Assembly: GCF_036962685.1 (NCBI RefSeq) | Contig: NZ_JBALOP010000029.1 | Span: forward strand, 1-64,000 | Direction: 5' to 3' | Source of the DNA: Ferdinandcohnia sp036962685 | Lineage (GTDB): Bacteria; Bacillota; Bacilli; Bacillales; Bacillaceae_L | Length of the DNA: 64,000 nucleotides | Part shown: positions 43,782 through 53,218 of the stretch, one piece after another | Layout of the letters: each line of letters starts with the position of its first letter | Numbering within the stretch: the first letter of the stretch is position 1 | Program-made: the position numbers and the translations under genes | The notes under the pieces: model-generated | The model's input: only the letters and a program-made list of their open reading frames with translations | Database searches by the model: none | Told to the model about the DNA's origin: nothing

Positions 43782-44882
43782 TTGGGTAATAAGAAAATAT
43801 ATATGTCCGTGACTACGGCTGCATTCATTGCCACTGCATTATATGGTGCGGGTGAAACTGCAGCAGCAAGTACATACAAGGTTCAGAGTGGTGATTCACT
43901 GTGGAAGATTGCGCAAAAGCATAATATTACTGTTACACAATTAAAGTCCTTTAACAATTTAACAAGCGATATGATATTCCCGAACCAAGTTCTTCTGACA
44001 GAAGGAAATTCCACCAACAATTCAACAAACAACAGCACGCAACCTACGCATGTCAAAGAAAATCAAAATACGAGTCCATCAAAGGCATCTACATACACGG
44101 TAAAATCTGGTGATACACTAAGTGGCATTGCAATAAAGCATAAGATTTCACTTAATGATCTAATGAAGTGGAACAACTTGAATTCTACTCTAATTTTTCC
44201 AGGAAATGTGTTTGTTGTAAGTACAACTGAGAAACCAAATAGCTCTACTCCTGAGAAAACAGAGCAACCTAATAACGCTACTCCCGAGAAAACAGAGAAG
44301 CCTCCGGTAGAACAGGTTCTATCTGCTACTATTTATACAGTTAAGTCAGGTGACACCTTGTCAAGAATTGCACTTGAATATAAAGTGACTGTGGCAAACC
44401 TTAAGACATGGAACAGCTTGAAATCAGATATGATTTATATTGGGCAAAAGCTAAATATCGGTGATGGAGTCAAAGTAGAAACTCCTAAAGTTGAAACACC
44501 GCCACCAACAACTATTAGCTATAATGTTGATCAGTTGATTACAGTGGCTAAGAATCAATTGGGAGCGAGCTACGCCTGGGGTGGGTCTTCACCTAACGGA
44601 TTTGACTGTAGTGGGTTTATTTATTTCGCTTATAAGGAAGCAGGATTAAATACCAATCGCTATTCAAGCGAAGGCTACCATATGCGCTCCTATTATGTAA
44701 ATACACCTACTATCGGCGACTTAGTATTCTTCCAGGGAACCTATAAGCCTGGTATTTCTCATGTTGGGATTTATATTGGCAACAATGAATTCATTCATGC
44801 TTCAGATACTGGCGTTATTATTTCGAATGTAAATGATTCTTATTGGAAAAATCATTTTGAAGGATTTAAGAGATTTTATTAA
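43782..44882 (+). CDS. LysM x3 + NlpC/P60 D,L-endopeptidase
   Basis: A 366-residue exported cell-wall hydrolase like LytE/CwlS. A signal peptide (1-29, ending TAAAS) is followed by three LysM domains (about 31-74, 104-148, 187-231). They are separated by Asn/Thr/Pro linkers, one with a repeated PEKTEQPNNAT-type motif. The NlpC/P60 domain (about 250-366) has catalytic Cys in GFDCSGF near 283 and His in ISHVGIYIG near 333. It cuts the D-Glu to meso-DAP bond of peptidoglycan at septa or side wall. TTG 43782 is the start, with GGAGG eight bases upstream. Confidence 0.92.
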   Translation: MGNKKIYMSVTTAAFIATALYGAGETAAASTYKVQSGDSLWKIAQKHNITVTQLKSFNNLTSDMIFPNQVLLTEGNSTNNSTNNSTQPTHVKENQNTSPSKASTYTVKSGDTLSGIAIKHKISLNDLMKWNNLNSTLIFPGNVFVVSTTEKPNSSTPEKTEQPNNATPEKTEKPPVEQVLSATIYTVKSGDTLSRIALEYKVTVANLKTWNSLKSDMIYIGQKLNIGDGVKVETPKVETPPPTTISYNVDQLITVAKNQLGASYAWGGSSPNGFDCSGFIYFAYKEAGLNTNRYSSEGYHMRSYYVNTPTIGDLVFFQGTYKPGISHVGIYIGNNEFIHASDTGVIISNVNDSYWKNHFEGFKRFY

Positions 44883-44898
44883 TAGATTTCAATATGTG

Positions 44899-44935
44899 AG
44901 GAAGTTAGTTCGAAGGGACTGACTTCCTTTTTATT
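44899..44935 (+). terminator. Terminator of the endopeptidase gene
   Basis: GGAAGTTAGT and ACTGACTTCC pair around TCGAAGGG and are followed by TTTTTA, 17 bases after the stop. Confidence 0.9.
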
Positions 44936-44947
44936 TATTGACCTAGT

Positions 44948-44974
44948 GGGACAGAGGGACAGGTCCACTGACCC
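44948..44974. repeat. GGGACA repeat, second copy
   Basis: GGGACAGAGGGACAGGTCCA followed by CTGACCC repeats the element found in the LysR 3' end at 3025. Its right arm is degenerate. Confidence 0.65.
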
Positions 44975-45006
44975 ATTTCCCTCTCTAAGCCCTTTATAAT
45001 CATTTC

Positions 45007-45432
45007 TTATTCTGCTAATTCCCAAGCTGGATTCCAAACTACTTCCCACAAATGCCCGTCTGGGTCTTGAAAATATCCAGAGTATCCTCCCCAAAAGGTA
45101 TCATGTGCTGGTACGGTAATAGTGGCACCAGCCTTCCTTGCCTGTTCCAATACCAGATTGACGTCTTCTTTACTCCCAACATTATGCCCAATCGTAAATT
45201 CAGTTGGACTAACCGGTGTCTGGTTTATGCTTGTATCATGAGCGATATCCTTACGTTTCCAAATGGCAAGTTTTAATCCAGATTGTAAATCAAAAAAGGC
45301 AACGGCACCATGCTCAAATTCTTGACCTACTATTCCTTCTGTGGGTAGTCCAAGTCCATCCTTGTAAAATTTCAACGACCTTTCCAAGTCATCTACACCC
45401 AATGTTATAACTGAAATTCGTGGCTTCATCAT
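45007..45432 (-). CDS. VOC (glyoxalase-like) family protein
   Basis: A 141-residue protein with two beta-alpha-beta-beta-beta motifs. It opens with RISVITLGVDDLERSLKFY and ends with GYFQDPDGHLWEVVWNP, where the metal-site Glu lies. Such proteins act as lyases, dioxygenases or resistance binders; the substrate is unknown. Either of two adjacent ATG codons (45432 or 45429) could serve after GGAGG. Confidence 0.85.
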   Translation of the reverse strand: MMKPRISVITLGVDDLERSLKFYKDGLGLPTEGIVGQEFEHGAVAFFDLQSGLKLAIWKRKDIAHDTSINQTPVSPTEFTIGHNVGSKEDVNLVLEQARKAGATITVPAHDTFWGGYSGYFQDPDGHLWEVVWNPAWELAE

Positions 45433-45459
45433 AATACCTCCAATTAAATTTACTTAGAA

Positions 45460-46005
45460 CTAACTATTTTGCGCTTGCATCAGTTCATATATTTTACGAG
45501 CGGTGTTAACATTTCTTACCGTAACTTGCTTATATATCTTGGTTCCAATGATCTTTGACATTCCACTTTTGGTTACATTTTTCTTATCAACGGACCACAG
45601 GATTGCGCCGGGAACATATTTTACCGTGTCAATATTTGTCTTAATGACCAGATTTTCGAGTACAGATTCATCATCAATTTCATCCCATAAAAACATAACA
45701 TCACTTTTCATGTCTTTGTCATTTTTCCACGTGTCAGGAATAGCGTTAATGATTCCTCTAACATCATCGACACTACGCACTACTACTTTAATTTGTAATC
45801 CAAAATCTTTATGTATTGCCTCTTCCAATAAACGTGATAGTTCAGTTTTGGATAGGCCTTCGTATGAAAAAATAATATTACCTGTATTGATGTATGTCAC
45901 CACATCATTCATCCCGGCTTGTCCAAACGTTTGTTTAAGCATCTTCATGTCAATTTTATTTTTCCCACCCACATTAATTCCCCGAAGAAGAGCAATATAA
46001 ACCAT
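45460..46005 (-). CDS. DUF1697 family protein
   Basis: A 181-residue soluble protein starting MVYIALLRGINVGGKNKIDM, the typical DUF1697 opening, with the TYINTGNIIF strand near 40 and WSVDKKNVTKSGMSKIIG near 138. Function is unknown. ATG 46005 has AAGGAGG six bases upstream; ATG 46011 touches that site. Confidence 0.85.
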   Translation of the reverse strand: MVYIALLRGINVGGKNKIDMKMLKQTFGQAGMNDVVTYINTGNIIFSYEGLSKTELSRLLEEAIHKDFGLQIKVVVRSVDDVRGIINAIPDTWKNDKDMKSDVMFLWDEIDDESVLENLVIKTNIDTVKYVPGAILWSVDKKNVTKSGMSKIIGTKIYKQVTVRNVNTARKIYELMQAQNS

Positions 46006-46276
46006 AACCATCCTCCTTTCGACTTCTTGACTACACTGGTTATACTAACCTACTTGTTAGCATATTAACTTCAACAAAAAAGTACATTAATCCTTCTTGG
46101 ATCAGTGACGCGTTAGTGGATTGAATTCTCTCTATAAACTAATGTGATTCCGGCTTCTATATTACTTTCTATCAATTTTCTTTATGTCTCTACTCTGACT
46201 ATCTTTTCAATAGATGTTGTTATGAAAAATAAAAAGCTTGGCATGATAATAATGCATTGAAATGGAGGTGTAAATG

Positions 46277-46447
46277 ATGACAAAACGTGTTAATAAAGGT
46301 AGTCAGAACCAGAATTCTCCGAGCAGCGGTGGAAAATTGGAAACAGAATTCGGTCAAGAGATGGCGAGTGGGGATAATAATAAAGGAAAAGAATATAACT
46401 CCAAGCGTGGAAGTAAATCTCAGCTAAAAAACCCAAATAATCATTAA
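46277..46447 (+). CDS. Small hydrophilic protein, possibly spore-related
   Basis: A 56-residue protein (MTKRVNKGSQNQNSPSSGGK, then LETEFGQEMASGDNNKGKEY) rich in Asn, Ser, Gly and Lys. It has a good ribosome site (GGAGG at 46264) and a terminator right behind it, so it is very likely a gene. TEFGQEMA recalls the TEFA motif of gamma-type small acid-soluble spore proteins, but the match is short and I assign no function. ATG 46274 just upstream is an alternative start. Confidence 0.65.
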   Translation: MTKRVNKGSQNQNSPSSGGKLETEFGQEMASGDNNKGKEYNSKRGSKSQLKNPNNH

Positions 46448-46452
46448 TTTAA

Positions 46453-46480
46453 AAAGGAACCGCCTTGGTTCCTTCTTTTA
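46453..46480 (+). terminator. Terminator of the small gene
   Basis: AAGGAACC and GGTTCCTT form an 8-bp stem with a CTTTTA tail, six bases after the stop. Confidence 0.8.
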
Positions 46481-46677
46481 TTAGGATGCTATGTAGCTCT
46501 TTTTCTATACGGTAATCAGGGTAGAACGTCATTAATTCATTGGAAACTTTAAAGGTTCCCCCCTGCCACCGTTGCGATTTATAAGTACTTCAAAAATTCT
46601 TTTATTTTCTCTTCGTCCACTACAAAAAGATTTTGAATATACCTTATGATTTTAAAAATGACCTTTTCATTATAAAG

Positions 46678-47142
46678 CTATATTGTTTTACCCTTTTTCT
46701 TAGCATCTGCATCGAGACCTACTCCGATTGCGATGCCTATACTCATTCCAATCGGTATTCCTAACCCAATATTATCAAAAATAGTCAATCCAAACACGAC
46801 ACCCAAGCTAATTCCTATGGACATGTAAAGTCCAAGATAAAATCCCTCTGTCACGAATTGATGCTTTTTTTGGAGATGAGAAATAATCCCAGTGATTAAT
46901 TGTTTATGGTGTTTAATTTCAGAATCCCCTATACGGTCTGCGTTGGCTTCAAGCTGGACGGAAGAATCCTTTAATTCAAGCAATTGTTCTTGACATTCCT
47001 CACAGCTTGACGATAAGGGACCTAGCTTTTCAATCACTCGTTCACTTTTATCTAAATTAAGTTTTTTCGAAATTTCTTCACTGATGGAACTCCTGAGCTT
47101 TCTTAGAATCGCTTTTATATCATCAACATGATTTTCCAACAA
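46678..47142 (-). CDS. Small membrane protein, unknown function
   Basis: A 154-residue protein. The first 100 residues are a charged helical region with a CEEC pair near 48. The last 50 hold one or two Gly-rich helices (GISLGVVFGLTIFDNIGLGI, then GMSIGIAIGVGLDAD) like glycine zippers, and a basic tail KKKGK. It starts at TTG 47142, with GGAGG four bases upstream. I do not recognise the family. Confidence 0.6.
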   Translation of the reverse strand: MLENHVDDIKAILRKLRSSISEEISKKLNLDKSERVIEKLGPLSSSCEECQEQLLELKDSSVQLEANADRIGDSEIKHHKQLITGIISHLQKKHQFVTEGFYLGLYMSIGISLGVVFGLTIFDNIGLGIPIGMSIGIAIGVGLDADAKKKGKTI

Positions 47143-47298
47143 AACACCTCCTACCTCAGTAAAGATTATTCTTTGTCATACTGTTACATGTTCACTTAGA
47201 ACCTTGCCAACTATTCTTTATTTTATTTACGAATCAAGCGTTAAAAAGTTTCAATTTCCAATCAACAACTAAGACGATAAACAATATTCATTAAAAAT

Positions 47299-47342
47299 AA
47301 AAAATCCTCATAAATGTTGATATAACAACATTCATGGGGATT
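47299..47342 (-). terminator. Terminator of the MDR oxidoreductase gene
   Basis: AATCCCCATGAATGTTG and CAACATTTATGAGGATT pair on the minus strand, followed by TTTTTTA. It is about 20 bases after the stop. Confidence 0.85.
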
Positions 47343-47363
47343 ATTACTTTCTGTGCTTCCATA

Positions 47364-48332
47364 TTATATTGTGATAACAACCTTCCCCTGCGAATGTCCC
47401 TCTGCAAAATATCTAAAGGCTTCTGGAACCTCAGGTAAGGAATAGCGTCTATCAATTACTGGTGTTACTTTTCCTTCTTCAATAAGCTCTTTCATTACCA
47501 CTAAATCCTTTTGGTTCGCCCTTTGCAAAAACGTACTAAATTTCTTTTTTCCAGTCATGGAAAACCAAGATCTTTGTAGCATCGTCTGATACATTTGACT
47601 AATTTCGCCACCAACATGAATGAATACACCATTTTCTTTTAGCTTACTTTTATAGGTAGATATAGATTGACCGCCATTCACGCCAAGGATCAAATCATAA
47701 GTCTGATCATGGTTGGCAAAATCTTCTTTTTTATAATCAATCACATGGTCGGCACCAATAGACTTTGCGATATCTACGTTTCTAGTACTTACTACAGCTG
47801 TTACCTCGCCACCTAATGCCTTCGCAATTTGAACGGCAAATGTTCCCACACCGCCTGAAGCACCATAGATTAATACGTTCTGTCCTGCCCTTACCATCCC
47901 TTTGTCCCTTATGGCTTGTAAAGCGGTGGTAGCCGCCATGGGCACGGCCGCTGCTTCTGCAAATGATAGATTATTAGGTTTTAAAGCCAATGTCTTTTCA
48001 TCGACAACATCATATTCCGCAAAAGCGCCAAAGCCACTGCTCGATAGGTCTCCATATACCTCATCTCCCACCTGGAATTGGGTAACATTCTCACCTATCG
48101 CTTCCACTATTCCAGCCATATCACCACCAGGAATCGAGTATTTCGGTTTCATAAGCCCAAACGCTAGCCGGGCTAACCTTGGTTTCCCTGTTAATAAAAC
48201 CAGATTGCCAAAATTAAGCGATGAAGCTTTAACCCTTACTAGCACTTGATTTTCCTTAGGTGTGGGTGTAGCGACCTCACGTAGTTTAAGTGTATCTGGT
48301 GATCCATATCTTTCAGAGATAATTGCTCTCAT
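47364..48332 (-). CDS. Zinc-free MDR (quinone oxidoreductase-like) enzyme
   Basis: A 322-residue medium-chain dehydrogenase/reductase. The GroES-like domain starts MRAIISERYGSPDTLKLREV. The nucleotide motif VLIYGASGGVGTFAVQIAKA lies near 148. The zinc ligands of alcohol dehydrogenases are missing, so it should be an NADPH-dependent quinone or enone reductase. It is 85 bases downstream of the Crp-like gene and could be under its control. Confidence 0.85.
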   Translation of the reverse strand: MRAIISERYGSPDTLKLREVATPTPKENQVLVRVKASSLNFGNLVLLTGKPRLARLAFGLMKPKYSIPGGDMAGIVEAIGENVTQFQVGDEVYGDLSSSGFGAFAEYDVVDEKTLALKPNNLSFAEAAAVPMAATTALQAIRDKGMVRAGQNVLIYGASGGVGTFAVQIAKALGGEVTAVVSTRNVDIAKSIGADHVIDYKKEDFANHDQTYDLILGVNGGQSISTYKSKLKENGVFIHVGGEISQMYQTMLQRSWFSMTGKKKFSTFLQRANQKDLVVMKELIEEGKVTPVIDRRYSLPEVPEAFRYFAEGHSQGKVVITI

Positions 48333-48417
48333 CTCCGTCCTCCTTTTACCCCTTTTTTAATGATTGTAATCGGAAAATGTAAATGCGGCATTGACTTAAG
48401 TTAAGATGGAAGGTTAT

Positions 48418-48993
48418 TTATTGAATTCGTTTTTTGATTCTACTTAATGACTCTGGTGTCATACCAAGGTAGCTTGCCAATTGATGTTGAGGCACACGTT
48501 TGAGGAGTTCTGGTCGATTTTTGATGATTGTTTTATAGCGTTCTTCTGGAGAAGAACGAATAAATGTTGCAAATTCATGTTGAGATTGGACAAGGTAGTT
48601 TTCCATCATGCGGCGTGTCATGGTTTCAAGCTCCGTATATTGACTATACATTTCTTGTTCGGACTTAAAGTCACCAACAACCAATACACAGTCTTCTATG
48701 CATGTTAATGAGTAAACGGATGATTGATCTGGTTCTTCCATATTAAATAACAGAATAAATTGATCTTCCGTATAAAAATTGGAAGTAACCTCTTTTCCAT
48801 CTTCATCAATTTGGTATTGTCTGACACACCCATTCAATACAAAGTAACAATTCTTAGTTGGAGTATCCCCCTGTTTGATGAGATAGGTCCCCTTTTCAAA
48901 CTTTTCTATTAGTATAGCGTCGATAATGGCCTGTTGTTCAGCTTCATTTAGCGATGTATATTTAGCCATGTAATTCATGAGGATATCTTTCAT
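48418..48993 (-). CDS. Crp/Fnr-family transcriptional regulator
   Basis: A 191-residue protein. A cNMP-binding domain (about 15-125, FEKGTYLIKQGDTPTKNCYF) is followed by a C-terminal HTH (RVPQHQLASYLGMTPESLSR). It lacks the Cys set of Fnr, so it does not carry an iron-sulfur cluster, and the ligand is unknown. A decayed copy is found at 24003-24146. Confidence 0.85.
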   Translation of the reverse strand: MKDILMNYMAKYTSLNEAEQQAIIDAILIEKFEKGTYLIKQGDTPTKNCYFVLNGCVRQYQIDEDGKEVTSNFYTEDQFILLFNMEEPDQSSVYSLTCIEDCVLVVGDFKSEQEMYSQYTELETMTRRMMENYLVQSQHEFATFIRSSPEERYKTIIKNRPELLKRVPQHQLASYLGMTPESLSRIKKRIQ

Positions 48994-49164
48994 GGCAAGC
49001 CTCCTCTAATAAGATTTGATTCTTCAAGTCAATCTTACCGTCTCTATACATTCTTGAACATACCATTTGTAATATATATACAAAAAACAAAGATTTATAT
49101 CCTTATTAAGGTCTTACAAAAATAGTGGTAGTGACGTTAAGCCCAACTTAGTGAGTTTTTGCTC

Positions 49165-49201
49165 AAAAAAATAAACCGACTCACACGAGAGCCGGTTTAT
49201 C
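49165..49201 (-). terminator. Terminator of the APC permease gene
   Basis: ATAAACCGGCTC and TGAGTCGGTTTAT pair on the minus strand (one mismatch), followed by TTTTTT. A second imperfect hairpin (ACGAGG to CCTCGT, 49204-49234) lies between it and the stop. Confidence 0.85.
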
Positions 49202-49241
49202 TAGAACGAGGTACTTAGTTCAGTGTTCCTCGTTTTATTAT

Positions 49242-50618
49242 TTAGGATTCTTCATAGCTAATTTCCATTTGGACCTTACCTGATTTATGTCTGAAATAAG
49301 CATATAAAGCGCCAATGATTAATAATACGATATTTCCAATTACTAATGTGGTCGTTAGACCTTGCATTAATAAGTACACTTGAAAGCCTGCAGTGACCGT
49401 TGCCAAAATACTGACAAACCAAAGTGCCGTATTGGAGATGCGAAATTTAGATTTATTCCATAAGTCTGGTACAACCTTTGGTAATCGAACCGTAGCTAAA
49501 GAAAGAACAAGAAGTAAAACATTATTTAAAATAAGAGCAAAGTTTGCAATTCCACTAATATCCCATCCTGTTATAACTGGAATTAAACTTAATACAAAGA
49601 AAATCGTCAATAATACGTGTGGCGTTTTGAACTTTTCATTAATAGCACCTAATTGTTTCGGCAACCACCCATCGATACTCGCCTGTAAAACTGGCTTTGT
49701 AACCCAACCAAATGTGGCATTTAATGTGGTAGCTAAAGCAAACATCGCACCACCGACAATAAAGAATACATACAATGGATATGGTAAAATTTCTAAAGCT
49801 ACAACTGTCAATGGTTGATTAGCTACATCACCAATCGGAAGGACTCCAGCAGCAACTGTAGCCATTAAAGCATAAACTAACGCAACAGCTAGTGTGGAAA
49901 CAATTAAGACAAACGGGATATCCTTTGTTGGATTTTTTGCCTCTGCCCCAAAGTTCATAATAACCGAGGCGCCCCCTGTTGCAAAAGTTAATAAAGCAGC
50001 TGCTGAGAAGATTGCCATCGTTCCACTTGGCATAAAGTCAGCACCTGAGAAATAGCCTGGTTGAATCTGTGGCATTCCATAAACGATAAAGGCAGTAAGT
50101 GCTAATGCCATCGTAATAACCATGATATTTTGGACGAGTGCAGCTTCCTTCACACCAAATAAATTAATCACGTAAAAAATTGTGAGGACAAGCACCGCTA
50201 TTAGTGTAGAATTGAGACCCGGTACGAGCGCTAAGAAATAATCAGCAAACGATAAGGCGTACATCGCAATGGAAATATTCGATACGATATAGATAATTGT
50301 CCAAAATCCAGCGAAGCGCTCCCCTACAAGAAGAGCCGCCTGTGTATAAAATCCACCTCTAAGTCGGACTGTTCCACTTATTAAAATTTGTGTTAAGGCT
50401 ATGATAATGACAAAAACAGCAGCTACCATAAATGCTATGTTTACTGATTTTCCGGTCATGGCAATCGCTACACCTGTAAGGGCAAATATACCGGCTCCAA
50501 TAATTTGCCCTACTGCAATACCCATTAGGTCCCCTCTACCTAGAACACGTTTTAAGTCCTTTGTTGAACTCTGATTCTCTACCACCGGAGCCTCTACTAT
50601 AGGTTGTTTTTCTCCCAT
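49242..50618 (-). CDS. APC-family amino acid permease
   Basis: A 458-residue carrier with about 12 membrane helices. The unwound TM1 motif IAVGQIIGAGIFALTG near 32 binds the amino acid backbone, and TM6 has ALLTFATGGASVIMNFGAEA near 215. It is read together with the PatB-like gene just upstream (32 bases between), suggesting uptake of a cysteine-type amino acid that the lyase breaks down. Confidence 0.88.
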   Translation of the reverse strand: MGEKQPIVEAPVVENQSSTKDLKRVLGRGDLMGIAVGQIIGAGIFALTGVAIAMTGKSVNIAFMVAAVFVIIIALTQILISGTVRLRGGFYTQAALLVGERFAGFWTIIYIVSNISIAMYALSFADYFLALVPGLNSTLIAVLVLTIFYVINLFGVKEAALVQNIMVITMALALTAFIVYGMPQIQPGYFSGADFMPSGTMAIFSAAALLTFATGGASVIMNFGAEAKNPTKDIPFVLIVSTLAVALVYALMATVAAGVLPIGDVANQPLTVVALEILPYPLYVFFIVGGAMFALATTLNATFGWVTKPVLQASIDGWLPKQLGAINEKFKTPHVLLTIFFVLSLIPVITGWDISGIANFALILNNVLLLVLSLATVRLPKVVPDLWNKSKFRISNTALWFVSILATVTAGFQVYLLMQGLTTTLVIGNIVLLIIGALYAYFRHKSGKVQMEISYEES

Positions 50619-50650
50619 CTACTTTTCCCCCTTTTACGACAATTTGGCTA

Positions 50651-51871
50651 TCAGTCTATTGCTTTTATATAGGACTTTTCTTCAACATCTTGGAATTGTG
50701 CTGCAATTCTTTCTAGTGCTTCCTTTATAAGTGGTCTAGGTGATGGGATACAGATCCTTTGATAACCAGTTCCCTCTTCACCAAACATTTCCCCATCTTC
50801 TAATATGACATTTGCTTGATTATAGATTCGGTCATGAACCTCTTTCGATGTGAGGCCATATCCTCTGAAATCTAGCCACATCACGTACGTACCTTCAGGA
50901 ATTCGAACCTTTACAGTAGGCATTTCTTTTGCTAGGAAATCCTTTACGAATTCTAACTGATTATCAAGATACTCCTTTAACTGGTCTAGCCAATCTTCTC
51001 CTTCATTATAGGCAGCGATTAGAGCAGAAATCGTAAATGGTGAAGGCAATTGCATCCCCATTTGCTCACTAAAGGTTTTTCTCACTTCCGGATTTGTAAT
51101 CACTACATTCGTACAGTGCAGCCCTGCCACATTAAAGGTCTTATTGATAGCTGTACATGTAATGATATGGTCTGTACTGCTAGCCACCTTAGCAATCGGC
51201 GTAAAGGTTTGATTTTTTCGAATTAAATCCCCATGGATTTCATCAGCAACGATGATTACGTTGTTTTCCGCACATATATCTGAAAGTCTCTTTAAATCTT
51301 CGTTGGTAAAAATTCTTCCGACTGGATTATGCGGATTGCAAAGAATAAACATCGTTGTATTTTCTTCTTTTGCCTTCCTTTCAAAATCTTCAAAGTCGAT
51401 AGAGTAATAGCCTTCGTCATCACAATTCAACATATTGTTGCGAATGACTCTACCATTATTTACAACCACGTTTGTAAACGGTGGATAAACAGGACGTTGA
51501 ATGATAATCCCATCACCAGGTTTAGTTAAGGCACGGACCGCTATATTCAAGGCGTGAACAGTACCAGGGCTATAAACAATTTCCTCTTTCTCAATATCCC
51601 AATCATGTCTTCTCTTAAACCAATTTTGAATCGTTTCATAGTACTCATTTGGAAAAATAGAATAACCGAAAATCCGTTGATCGACTGTTCTGTGAAGTGC
51701 ATTTAACATAGGTTGTGGAATGGGCAAATCCATGTCCGCTGTAAATAGTGGGATGGTCTCATTATCATATCTTTCGGTAAGTCCAGCCGCCTTAATAAAT
51801 TCCCCGCCATCCCACTTTAAGGAGTACGTATTTCTGCGATCGACAATACTATCAAAATCGTATTTCATCAT
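50651..51871 (-). CDS. MalY/PatB-type C-S lyase 1
   Basis: A 406-residue PLP enzyme of the PatB cystathionine beta-lyase/aminotransferase type. The PLP Lys is in TAINKTFNVAGL near 238, with the ADEIHGDL strand near 205 and the C-terminal RICIPSPRPLIKEAL carrying the carboxylate-binding Arg. It splits C-S bonds of cysteine conjugates to thiol, pyruvate and ammonia. A very similar paralogue lies at 62361. It is divergent from the MarR gene, with a palindrome between them. Confidence 0.9.
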   Translation of the reverse strand: MMKYDFDSIVDRRNTYSLKWDGGEFIKAAGLTERYDNETIPLFTADMDLPIPQPMLNALHRTVDQRIFGYSIFPNEYYETIQNWFKRRHDWDIEKEEIVYSPGTVHALNIAVRALTKPGDGIIIQRPVYPPFTNVVVNNGRVIRNNMLNCDDEGYYSIDFEDFERKAKEENTTMFILCNPHNPVGRIFTNEDLKRLSDICAENNVIIVADEIHGDLIRKNQTFTPIAKVASSTDHIITCTAINKTFNVAGLHCTNVVITNPEVRKTFSEQMGMQLPSPFTISALIAAYNEGEDWLDQLKEYLDNQLEFVKDFLAKEMPTVKVRIPEGTYVMWLDFRGYGLTSKEVHDRIYNQANVILEDGEMFGEEGTGYQRICIPSPRPLIKEALERIAAQFQDVEEKSYIKAID

Positions 51872-51912
51872 GTTTCTCCTCTCTTAAAAAATAATTAAGC
51901 GTTTTCATAAAC

Positions 51913-51929
51913 AGTTTAGCAACTAAACT
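51913..51929. promoter_or_regulatory. Probable MarR operator
   Basis: AGTTTAG and CTAAACT are perfect 7-bp arms separated by CAA. It lies 42 bases before the lyase start and 140 bases before the divergent MarR gene. Confidence 0.65.
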
Positions 51930-52067
51930 ATTATTTTGTCAATAATATTCTGAATGTTTTTTATTGTCTTTTTTTATAAATCTTACAATTTTTTACTTCT
52001 CTTCATTTATCAGCATTTTTATATGGTAAAATAGAAAAAACAGGAAAAAAAGGGAGGTGAAGAAGGA

Positions 52068-52517
52068 ATGGATAGAGAGAAAATATTTTATGATCTGATG
52101 GAAGCCGCTTATGAAATATCACGTGTCATTCATTCCTATGAAAGTATCCCGAGAACTTATGGAACTGATGATGAACTCTTTATGGTTGAAGCACATAATC
52201 TAAATTTCATTGGCGATATAGGACAAACCACAACAACTGAAATTGCCCAATTAACCAATCGTACAAAAGGTGCTGTTTCACAAATGGTTGATAAGCTAGT
52301 GAAAAAGGGATTGGTTGTAAAATATCAAAATCCGGATAACAAAAGAGAGCTTATTATCGAATTAACTCCAAAAGGAAAAGTCGTGTATGACTTTCATAAA
52401 GAACTGGATAAAAGAGAATATGCAAAACATCTCAAAAACCTAGAACAATTTTCAACTGAAGATTTCCAAAAATATATTATGATATCAAAAATCATAGCTG
52501 ATCAAACCGAAAAATAG
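52068..52517 (+). CDS. MarR-family transcriptional regulator
   Basis: A 149-residue winged-helix regulator. The recognition helix lies in TTEIAQLTNRTKGAVSQMVD near 65, followed by the wing KYQNPDNKRELIIELTPKG. It has no Cys, so it does not sense oxidants through thiols. ATG 52068 follows GGGAGGTG. It is the only plus-strand gene of the region and probably controls the lyase/permease operon, perhaps also the peptide ABC operon. Confidence 0.9.
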   Translation: MDREKIFYDLMEAAYEISRVIHSYESIPRTYGTDDELFMVEAHNLNFIGDIGQTTTTEIAQLTNRTKGAVSQMVDKLVKKGLVVKYQNPDNKRELIIELTPKGKVVYDFHKELDKREYAKHLKNLEQFSTEDFQKYIMISKIIADQTEK

Positions 52518-52532
52518 CTTTGTAACAGATTC

Positions 52533-52560
52533 CTCACGAATGATTAAAATCATTCGTGAG
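52533..52560. terminator. Perfect hairpin between convergent genes
   Basis: CTCACGAATGAT and ATCATTCGTGAG form a perfect 12-bp stem with a TAAA loop. No T run follows on either side, so its strength as a terminator is uncertain. Confidence 0.5.
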
Positions 52561-52621
52561 TCAATGTAATAGAGATAGTTAAAGATACACGACCCACGCT
52601 TGTTGGTCTTCTTATTGCAAC

Positions 52622-53176
52622 TTATTGAGTGGTAACGGTTGTTATATCAACAAGTTCTTCTATACTTGGGATGTCTGCTGCATTTGTACCATACCGTACA
52701 TATTCTAGAACACCATTTGAATTAATGATAAAAGTCGCTGGTAACTGTAATTCGTTTTGTTTTCCGTTATTTTCCAATTTTGTTATTCCCAAATCATTTG
52801 CGATATTTATTTTCTTAAGTACTTCTTCTGAAACAAGATCTTCCTGAGTCTTGCCGGGATGAACATGATAAAGTTTAAAAATTTCATGTTCAGGGTCGCC
52901 GACAAGAGTTAACGGCATTTCATCATCGCCAATCTGTTCTTTTAATAGATCTGCTTCAGTTTGCAAGACAACGAGAACCTGTGCATTGTTTTCTTTTATC
53001 TTTTCATAACCAGCTGCTAATGTGCGAATATCTAATTGACATAGCGGGCAACCATAATATCTTAAAAATACAAGAATAGTAGTTTTATCACCTAGGATAT
53101 CGTTAAGATTAGATTTAACCCACGGCGTTTCAATTAAAAAGTTGGGTGCTTGCATACCTTTTTGAAGTTGTGACAT
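52622..53176 (-). CDS. AhpC/TSA-type redoxin
   Basis: A 184-residue thioredoxin-fold peroxiredoxin-like protein. It opens with MQAPNFLIETPW and has the redox site RYYGCPLCQLDIRTL near 42, a CPLC pair that differs from the single peroxidatic Cys of AhpC. No signal peptide is seen, so it acts in the cytoplasm. It probably reduces disulfides or peroxides. It is the last gene of the operon that begins at 63551. Confidence 0.85.
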   Translation of the reverse strand: MSQLQKGMQAPNFLIETPWVKSNLNDILGDKTTILVFLRYYGCPLCQLDIRTLAAGYEKIKENNAQVLVVLQTEADLLKEQIGDDEMPLTLVGDPEHEIFKLYHVHPGKTQEDLVSEEVLKKINIANDLGITKLENNGKQNELQLPATFIINSNGVLEYVRYGTNAADIPSIEELVDITTVTTQ

Positions 53177-53218
53177 TATTCTTCCTCCTACCTTTTTTAT
53201 TAAATGTAGATTCTCTTA

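Noticed and set aside
49204..49234. Second terminator after the APC permease
   Set aside because: The stem has mismatches and no T tract on the minus strand; the adjacent hairpin at 49165-49201 is a better terminator.
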